DNA of 64,000 nt, from contig CM056563.1 of assembly GCA_029721515.1 (NCBI GenBank), positions 20,899,954 to 20,963,953 on the forward strand, read 5' to 3'. The notes below the pieces were generated by a model that was given only the letters and a program-made list of their open reading frames with translations, searched no databases and had not been told where the DNA came from. Shown here one piece after another: positions 54,778 to 64,000 of this stretch. The position numbers and the translations under genes were made by a program. This DNA comes from Synanceia verrucosa. Its lineage: Eukaryota; Chordata; Actinopteri; Perciformes; Synanceiidae. The stretch's first letter is position 1, and each line of letters begins with the position of its first letter.

Positions 54778-57482
54778 CTGCTCTATATGAAATATATATT
54801 CTAGGCTCTATAGCAATGAACACTGACATGATCCCAACAGAACCTGGAGAAAGATTCTCAGATGCCAGACAGATTGATTTTAAGGGCTTTGTGGCTGCGA
54901 AATGATAATTCACATTTAAAAAGCAGCTCTGACTCACCTCTCTGGCACATACTGTACATTACAAGGTCTTTGAGCGGTGATTTCAATAGTCTCGACTGTG
55001 CACCGTTAGTCATCAGGGAACAGAAGTGGCATCAGTGAATAAATAAACAAGATATTAGCAATTAAATAAAGTCCCTGAATCACTCTCTGTCTAGAACATC
55101 ATGACTTAGACAACTTTGAAGTGAGTTTGCACTACAGCTATGCTGATTTTAATTATCTAGACGACAGCAACACATCTTCATTCCATCAGACAAACTTTGT
55201 TTTAATGAATGGGCCTGCCACCAAATTCCTAAAGAAATTCAATCTTTAAAGAGTGCGTGCTCTAAAAAAAAATAATGTTTAGTTTAGTTTTCTTGATTCT
55301 GTCACACAGCTCTTTTAGAGTGGTCCTCATGTACTTCTGTATAATGTATGAAATATACTACTTGCCTGTTTATTTGCAGAGACAAATAAAATATATGGAT
55401 TTATTCAATCATGCAGGGAGAAGAGACAGTCATTGATTTTAGACTGTCTCTGTGATTCTGCTGGTTTTTCACCTGATAATTGTTTAAGAGCATATTATAC
55501 TACTTTTCTTTGGTCTTCTGTCTCATTAATATCAGATTTCCATGCAGTGGTCTTCACTCTTTCTATCCTAATTATTCTTTTATTCTTCCATGTTGAATTG
55601 TGTTATGAAAGGGAGCTGGTTTCTCTGATAGTGGTGTGTCCTCCCCATAAGGTCTGTCATTATGCAGATGGTTTGGGAAAGGCAAGGCAAGGCTCTTCCC
55701 TCTGATACACAGTCTAATTTACTGCAAACATGGCACAGCTCCTTGTGGGATGCCGGCCGTGACAGCACAGGGTGGATAGACCAGCTGAATATTAAGGAGG
55801 GAAGAGGTAAAGTCAAGCAGAAGTGCAACAAACTGCTAATCTGTCTATTAAGACTAGAGGCACCAGGAAATAAGCCAATCAGCAAGGCCTACAGCTGCTG
55901 GCAATTGTTACTTTACATGCTCCAATGGGAACGGTTAAAACAAATAACTAAGAGGAGAGCGGGGCTTGGCAGGATTAAATATAACCTGAAAAACCACTAA
56001 TCATGCCTCTTAAAAAACCCTGCAGGTCACAACTCTAGACAAAACTAGGAGGCTGTAGTTTCACATGTATCAAACCTTAAATCATCACCTGCAGCCATAT
56101 GAGGATAGTTAGAGAGCCGGTAAGGTTAACACGCTGAAACCAGCTCATGTTGATGCCACAATGACTTTCTACTTTAACTACATAATTACTCATCCTGCAA
56201 AAAGGACTGGCAAGTGACTCCTATCTTACTGGCTGCGAGCTTTCACAGAAACCTTGAAATTTACTCCTGCAAATAGAATAGGATGAACGCCAGCAACAAC
56301 AAAAATAAGAAACTCTGCACTTGAAAGAGGAACATTAGTTTCCATCTCACTCACTCAAATAACAGTGAGGCTCCTGGTAGAAGAGACACATAAAGAACCA
56401 GCGGGCATGTGAACTTCACTTTTTTCTCTCCATTAAGGTAATCTGTGAAAGCTTCGAGGCGCTGCCGTGCCAGGAGAGGAGCGTTAAAAGTGAAATTGAC
56501 AGCTGGGCATTGAGAGCGAGGCATCAGAAGAAGGTGAAACCCTACATGTCAGTGCTGCTGGATGTAGTAACAAGCCGAGACAGAAGACTGTGTTATGAGA
56601 GGTAGCATGGCTACCTTTTGTGTCTCCCTCTCAAACATAGTTTCTCTGGGAAACTCTTGAGGATACTGTGTAGACAGCCAAGTTAACAAACTGCAGCACT
56701 AATGTGGATCCAGCAAAGCACCTGTTAATACACAAAGACACGCACTCAAAAGGAACGACAAATGGAGCATGCTATAGCTCCACGGCTCCACATCTCTGGG
56801 GCCGCCTGCAGCTGAATACCAAAATGTGTGTGTGTATTCAACTGTAGGATAAATGCAAGAGATGATACATAAGTGTGACAGGGAGCTGGGTGGTGGCAGG
56901 TAGAGGTAGCAAGCATAATACACTTCTTTGTTTCACTTGTCATTCTGGTAAAAGCCGGCTGTCTTTTTCTGGAAAAACAGCAATCCAGCAGCAGATGAGA
57001 GAGCCTCTTAATTACAAAGGAAGGTCAGTCAGCACACTTCTGCCACTGAGTGTGAAGAAGACACTCCAGCCACACCTCATTACATCAGTGCTGCTCAGTT
57101 TACCTCAATGGGGAGGTGGATGCTACCTTCAATAAGAAGCTAGATGGAGACAGGAGGTAGCAGGGAGAGATGGCTGATGGAAAATAAGATGTTTGGAGAG
57201 CACACAGAGCTACTTCAAACAGCTTCACCTCCTCTGGCAGCGGTGCCTGGACCTCTGATCTCCACAGGGCGCAACACTGACTGGTAGTCACAGGTGGCAG
57301 ATGCCTGTCAAAGACCTGCACTGCAGGGAGAGGGATGCATTGAGGCATAAATCAACCTCCAGTTATTGTTTACAATCAACCAGTGGCTTTCTCAGGCAGT
57401 TAAATACACAGAAAAACCCAGAAAACCATGGAAGGTGTACATGACACATACACATGCAATCACAGGGCAATTTAAGAAAATA

Positions 57483-57700
57483 GTAAATTTATTGTAGTGC
57501 TTGAGGCCGATATTGATATTTAGCAGGAACAAAAATCAGATAACTGAATAAACTCCAATAATTTTTTTAATGATTTTTTTAGCCTTTTAACACTTGCAAC
57601 GACAATATAAATTGAAGGCATAACACTAATTTTTTTTCACAAACAACTTCAATTTCACAACTTTCAAGAACAAAGAAGTGAACTTCGTGGACAAAATAAC
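57483..57700. repeat. Dispersed repeat, copy 2 (pair with 13402-13633)
   Basis: It aligns in the same orientation with the copy at 13402 over about 210 bp with many substitutions, so the copies are old. It lies upstream of srcin1 exon 2. Confidence 0.6.
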
Positions 57701-57716
57701 ACACCATATAACCCAT

Positions 57717-57736
57717 GTTACATGGCGCCATGTAAC
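57717..57736. repeat. Perfect 20-bp palindrome
   Basis: GTTACATGGCGCCATGTAAC equals its own reverse complement. It lies just past the repeat copy at 57483-57700. Confidence 0.9.
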
Positions 57737-58888
57737 CAGATCGGCTGATGTTTGATTTACACAGAAACCAATCATTTGAAACTGATTAGAAAGCAATACC
57801 TCTTCAACAATTGGCAGGTGATTGGATGAACCATCTGTCTCTTCCCAAGGCCAGTTGAGAGAAGAGCAAAAACATCTTTTGCAATGAGAAAAGTGAAGAA
57901 CTGCTCTCAAACCTCAGGATCAGGAGCCAACTTTGCTGTTAAGAACAATCCCATCTCTGTGTCATCTCACATAAGCCTTGAAGCCTTGTATGTCTTCCCA
58001 TACAAGACAAAAAAATTAGGACAGAGAATGTTTTTTACTCATTCAGTTTCCCACTTTTAACTGAATGATGTGACTATTACAGCCCATAAACTAAAATGGG
58101 TAGTTGCACGCTGTGAATGACAGAGGCAGCTGACTCTGAGTCTGAGTCATCATAACATCACAACAAGGTTGGTGCTGACAATACAACCATTTACGGAGCA
58201 ATGTAATAAGCTCGGTCCACTGCAACATGTACGTGAACACACACTCAGAGCTCAGCATGGACAGGAAGGCAGTGCAAATATTTCCTGAACCACTTAGACG
58301 TGTTCATGCTAAATGGCCATCCATTATTAATATTATTGTGTTATTGATACCTTATTGATCATGTTGCTGGAAATGTCTCTTCCTGTCCACATGGCGATCA
58401 GAGCACAGTGACAGAACTGCTGCTGCTCAGTTACTGAGCATCAACCGGGGTGATTCCTGCTAAAACAAAAGCTCTACTACTACTACTTTAACGCAGCTCA
58501 CTCTGCATCGCTGTCTGCAATATTAACCTTCCCCTGTGTGCAGAGTGGAAACAGCAACAGCAAAGCAACATCCAAATATTTACAGCAAAACTCAGAGAAA
58601 CAAACATATTTATCCGTACACGTTAGATTCATCCTGCAGCTGTCAGAGATGGAGGAGGAGGTACTACGTCAAGAGCCCAAGTGTGCGTTCAAGCTAATCT
58701 CAGTGGAGTCAGCAGAGCAGTGCACTGCTGGGCCAGTGAGCCAGGTGATGAAAGCAGCAACAAAACAAACCATAAAAGACTAATTTTGCAGTTGGGGAAC
58801 ACTGTCAACTGTTTTTCTTCTCCTTATGAAATGAACACACCCAACTATGACAGCTATTGACTGTATTACTATTAGTGCTGTATTTTAA

Positions 58889-59100
58889 ATGGGGCTGCCC
58901 TAAACCAAAGCAACACCTAAACTACATTTTGTCTACTAATCGATTAGTTGATTTAATTAACAGATCTGTCAGAATCACAAAAAGCACCACTTTATATAAT
59001 GTATTTACCAGAGATGTACTTTCTAGTGTTTCTTTGAAAAATGCATTAAAAATGACCAATGAAATCTCAGTCAACTGAGACCAAAACAACCAGTCAAGTA
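58889..59100. repeat. Probable hAT-type repeat remnant
   Basis: GGGGCTGCCCTAAACCAAAG, then CTACTAATCGATTAGTTGATT, matches the pattern of common fish hAT MITEs (GGGCTGCCCCTAACTAAAG). It is divergent and the ends are uncertain. Confidence 0.45.
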
Positions 59101-62100
59101 AATAATTTAATATTAAGAGGAAGCAGTCCTATTTTTTAATTACTGTCAAATACAATAATCATAGTTGTTTTCCTTTGGTACATTTTCCATTTACAATAGG
59201 AGCCTCCAGTCCATATAGACCAAGAAATCACTCACTGAATGAAATTCAGAAGAGCTCATTAGTCTGTACAAAAATATTAATTTATTCTGACTAAACAAAA
59301 CACAAAAGCACCAGACAAGCAGCTGTTCAGTGGAAAAAAAAAATTGAACACGAGTATACACGTTTTTTTTTTTTAGGAAGAAAGAAAGAAAGAGATTGAA
59401 CAGAGAGAGAGAGACTGAGAAGATGGAAAAGCCACACTTTCCAACTGTGACTGCTTATCATGCAACCAGGCCAGAGACAGGTGGATGAAAACACTCGACC
59501 AATCACAATCTGCCGGCTGTCCTTTTATCTCGCTCACACATCACCATTTATCTCAGTCACAACACACATGAACCACATGTAGAGCCACTTGAAAGGAAAT
59601 GTACACACATTAAAGCTACTGTTCTGCACCGCAAAAATTAAAAAGACAGGGCAGAAAAACACTCAGGATGAGGTCAGATAACCTGTGATGGCTGCCAAGG
59701 ACTCCATACTAAATCACTCACAGCTAATGGGTCATTATCTGTCCCACAGGCCCTATAATATTAGCAGTACAGGCACACACATTCACACATCCAGATGCAC
59801 GTTGGTGCATAAAATGTTGCAAAGCGCCTGCTGACTGAAATATGACTGATGGGGTGAAATTTGGTGGAGTAGCTTAAGCAGCAAAGGAAATCCTAGGACA
59901 TAAATGGAAGATTTAAGAAGCCTTCTCTATCGGAGCTGATACACAGAGCGTCTGCATATTCATGAGATGAGCAGGGTTATTATGAAGGAGGAGGCAATGC
60001 CGGAGGAAGACAGCGGTAAGGGAGTTATAAATCTTTCCACAAGTTCTGTGTTTCCTCTTTGTGTGTGTAGGACTGTGTGTCTTTTTGGCTGAAGTGTATA
60101 CTGCAGACAAAGGTTAAGAGTAATTAAAATGCACACTAAATGTTGGATGTATATTAACAATTAATCAAAATATGTGAAATGATGAGCCTCTCAGACATTT
60201 TTATTTCATTTATTTCCCGCAAATTTACTGTTATGGTTCAGTCTCATTAGCATTCTTTTTTTAATGCTATAAAATTAATCTGAACTTGTCTCTACTTGTC
60301 ACAATTGTTTGATTACACATAGAACTCTATAAAGGTAAAGACAGGACTGTGTTTCTGTCAGCTTGTTATTCTTCTGCCCCCAGGAGGCTGGTAGAAAAAC
60401 ATCTATCAATGCAGCTTTTAATGGAACCACTAGTAGCACTATGGAGCAATGTTTCATGTGTTGTTTGTTTGTACAGTGTTGGGCAGGAGGCATTAAAGCA
60501 CCAAGAAGAGGAAGACTGCAGCTTGAAGTAAATACGTATGTCAAAATGGCTGATTTCAAAATTGTTCCTCAAAAAAAAAGAAAACAAGTAAGGAAATTCA
60601 CACATTTGTTGGAGAATGAGGAAACATACAATGCAGTTTGATAAGTAAAACTAAACGTAAAGAGCTGTGGTGGTAATATAGTGTGCTGAATCAAGACCAC
60701 TAACATCATTATTGACATTTAGGTCATTTTGATACAAATAACATGAAGCAAGTAGACTGTAATGTACAAGAATATCTTCAAAATCTGTTCGCAGTAGGCT
60801 TGCAACTGTTTTAATGTGTCTGTAGATTATTGTGAGAAATCAAGTATGCCAAGATAACCTATTCTGTATAAAGAAAAGAATGAAATAAATGTTTCCCTTT
60901 CACAATGTAAATGAAAGCTGAATACAATGAAATAAAGGATACAGGAACCATCTCAGAAGCCTATTTATAGTAAGACAGTATTTGCAGTTACTGTACATCA
61001 CAGACTGGAGGTTCATTAAGCTGGTTCTGGACAGGTCAGAGCCTCTTGTGATCTCTCTCCTCCAGAGGACAACACACTGACAGCATCAGGCTGATTATAC
61101 AACAGCCCTCTGCAGGCATGTTGCCAGGACTGTTGGTTCGGAAACAAGAGGTGTCAAAACTTCCCAACTGCATGCAGGAGAGTGAGCGCTATAGGATGGC
61201 TTTTTAATGATACTGCAGGAACCAACTTTCAAGTTCTAAATCTCTCAAAATGCTCCCTTGGGCAAAACCAGCAGGTACATAATGAGAAGAGGGGTGAAAT
61301 AAAAGAAATGTAACATTAAGAAAAACAAGGCTTGTGTACAGCATGGCAGCATTAAGTGGTTTTCTTCCTTTGGGGAAAAAAAAATATCTTCTGCAATCAG
61401 ACAGAGTGGATGATAGATGAAATAAATTAACAAGAGCTTTTAAAAATACCATAAATAATCAGTGGCAAAAGAAGTGTTGATGATACAGTGCTGAAATCCC
61501 CCTCTAATAACAAGTGTGAGTTTGTCTGATATAATATTTAATTAACCCTATTAATTGGCAGGCTCCACCACCAAGCAGACAACAGCACTGCAGTAGAAAT
61601 TCAAGGTAATTGCAAAGCGCATCTAATGTTTTTTTGTTGTTGTTCTTGTGTCTAATTAAACACTTAAACACCAAAACAAGATTATTATTATTCTAATATC
61701 CTTTCAGCAGAGTGAAAGCCAAAACCCAATTTGTGCTGCTAAGATTGGGAGCCTAAGGTTTCCTAACGATCGTGTAATGATGTGTAATTTGCAGTAAATC
61801 TTGTCATCGCTGCTGGTTAAATAAGGGCATTGAGCTGCCGTTAAGGTTACTTCTTTACGGGGCAGGATTACCGAGCTGGCTCTGACGTGTAGTTTGTTGC
61901 CTCCACTCCCGGCAGACCTGCTGCCAAGCCTCTTGAAGTATAACACACCGCTGTTCTCATTCCAGACAGAGCCAGCGGGTTAACCTAACAAGCACTTCTC
62001 CCACAGGAACTGTTGTCAGAGTAGTTAGGCTCTGGCCACGGGTTATCAATCAAAGTAGTGAATTACATTACAAACTGAAATTCATTCATCACTTACATCA

Positions 62101-64000
62101 GCTGATTAAATGATTTACCAGAACAGATGCAAGCAGGGGTGATGGAGAGGTGCCGAAAGATTAGGGGAAAGTTAAAGAGAGGACGTTTTCGGCTCCAGCA
62201 GCCAAACAGAAGCGACAGTGGGCAGTGAAACTGAGAAAAATCTGTTTCAAGTTCACCTGTGGCTGTGACAAAAGAATGGCTGCTACACAATTTCACTCAG
62301 CTGCATTATCATTTAATGGGTGTATAATATCCACAGGTATCACTGTGGAAAGCACTAGCCTTGATATTTGACTTTTAAAATGCACAGTAGCTACTAATGA
62401 TGGCAGCTGTTGTGGCAGACCAATAAGGATACAGAGATTTTAGGTGTTTCCTGGCAGTGACAGGTGTGCAGAGGTAGCTGGCTGCCAGGTGATTAGCACT
62501 AAAAGCCAGAAAACACAAGGACCACAGGGAGAGAGGAAAACTGAGTAACATAATGTGGGATAATATTTGGTGAAGACAGAGACTTTAATAGCCCCAGAAC
62601 AAGTCTGAACTGCTAAAAAAAACCACTTCCACCACTTAAGCATTGTTGTCTCTTTACTAAAGGGTTTTCTTACCCTTTTAAATGAAGCTGGGTTCATAGG
62701 ATAAGTCTCTCTCATCTGCTACCTGGAGGGAGAGACATTCATAGTCACAGAAGTGATGATTCGCTGTAAATAATTTAAGCAATTTTCCTCTTCATTTAAT
62801 TGTTATGCTACTGCCAGAACCTTTTTTAATTAAAAGAACAGGAGGCAAAAAATTACCTCCCAAGAAACTGAAAAAAAAAAAAATAAAAGAAATCAATCAA
62901 AGCAGCCAGACATCAGTTGAGACAAGTGTAACGGCGGATGCCTTTGCAGATTGCAGTCGCCTTGGCAACAGGTCAGATGTTCCACAAAGCCGTCTGCAGC
63001 CCCACTCACATGTGCATATTTGTCCAACAAGCATTGCAGCGTACGGTTGCACAAGTGTGATGGTGAGAGAAACCCAGCCAGTGACAGATGTGGCACAAGC
63101 AGGGCAGCAGAGTTTACGAGTTGTCGAGTCAACATGGCACAGATCTGATGCTGATAGTCATGTGTCACAGAGCAAACTGCCTTCTGTCAACTGGCATCAG
63201 AGACGAGACAAATAGAGAGTCAGATGATACGGGGTAGGTGGTGGATTTTCCTCAGGCTGCCTCGCAGGAAACGTGGAGTGCTGTGAACACAAAATTAAAC
63301 TCCCCTCCTTTTTATCTTCAAATCATGCTTTTTTTCCTCTTTTGTTAACACTGAACCCTCCAATAAGAGGACAGATAGATCAGAAAATACACATGTTGAA
63401 ACAATGTCAAAGAAAATACAAAAAGGTATTTGAAGTACAATGAAAACTGGGACACAGACGAGAGATGAAATCCCATCTCTGGCATTTCAGTCTGTTTGGG
63501 AGGCTTTTGTTACGCCTCTTTATGAGCCCAGAACGAGTGGGGAGATGAGCGGCGCACAGCAGTCCCTAGTGGGGTGTTAGAGTAATTGCTTGTTTCACCT
63601 GTCCCCAGAGGATATCACAAAGTGGGCTGCAGAGAAGCTCGATTTATAAAAAAGAAAGTCCACCTTGTGCATCCCTTCATCCTCTGCTGCCTGCCTGTTT
63701 GTCTCTGTTACAGAGGAGAGGGTAAGAAAATACCAGAGAAGACTTTTACTTTAGTGTGTGTAGGGTCAGATTACCAGCCACTGAAAACAGATCAGGCATA
63801 TTATTATGACCACAGACACGTGAAATAAGTAACTGATTATCTCATCATCATGTCTCCTGGGATATATAAAGCAAGAAATGAACATTTTGTCCTCAAAGTT
63901 GATGTTAGAAGCAGGAAAAATGTTCAAGCGTCATGATTTGAGTGAGTTTGGGTCAGAGCATCTCCAGACCTGCAGCTCTGCAGCTGGGGTGTTTCTGCTC

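Larger units (their letters stand above)
50923..64000. other. 13 kb upstream of srcin1 exon 2, presumably intron 1
   Basis: No exon is supported. I searched the - strand for a first exon of the MGNAPSQ/GT type and did not find it, so exon 1 and the promoter probably lie beyond the window. Repeats seen: 54686-54777, 57483-57700 and 58889-59100. There is a 20-bp palindrome at 57717-57736. Open frames on both strands here (up to 136 codons at 62805-63215 +) show no recognisable protein. Confidence 0.6.

Noticed and set aside
62805..63215. 136-codon + strand frame
   Set aside because: It starts in a lysine-rich A tract, shows no domain, and the reverse strand is equally open; no support for coding.

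Overview
This window is vertebrate nuclear DNA, almost certainly from a ray-finned fish and probably a percomorph-type teleost. The evidence is intron-rich genes with GT-AG splice sites, (CA)n microsatellites, compact introns beside kilobase introns, and fish-typical SINE and MITE repeats. There are no bacterial genes, operons or CRISPR arrays. Nearly all open frames longer than 60 codons outside the exons below are chance frames. Paralogue names rest on remembered human protein sequences, because no search could be run.

Two convergent genes account for the coding content. On the + strand, positions 1-5192 hold the 3' part of a formin-like gene (best match FMNL1). It covers the end of the GBD/FH3 region, a coiled linker, a proline-rich FH1, the whole FH2 actin-nucleation domain and the DAD tail. 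All internal exons join in frame, giving 835 residues from the window edge to the stop. On the - strand, from 50922 down to 9983, lies the ortholog of SRCIN1 (p140Cap/SNIP), the Src/Csk-regulating scaffold. It has up to 20 coding exons in the window, all phase-consistent, including a 27-nt microexon; the first coding exon (MGNAPSQ in human) was not found. Its inferred 3' UTR runs to about 5570, so the two transcripts end tail to tail within roughly 100 bp of each other.

The SRCIN1 gene is longer at its 3' end than the human protein I remember. After the conserved proline-rich Src-SH3 region there is a run of phase 0/0 exons, including an 882-nt exon. This exon resembles the C-terminal part of the paralog KIAA1217 (sickle tail). 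A long Ser/Pro-rich terminal exon follows. A second, 21-nt candidate microexon sits at 29615-29635.

The introns and the 13-kb upstream stretch (50923-64000) hold mobile-element debris. This includes three piggyBac-type MITEs flanked by TTAA (two of them related and carrying a ZNF143-like motif), two copies of a palindromic foldback element (one starting 23 bp from a splice donor), a tRNA-type SINE with a perfect 14-bp target duplication nested inside a second MITE family, a hAT/dispersed repeat pair, and simple repeats.
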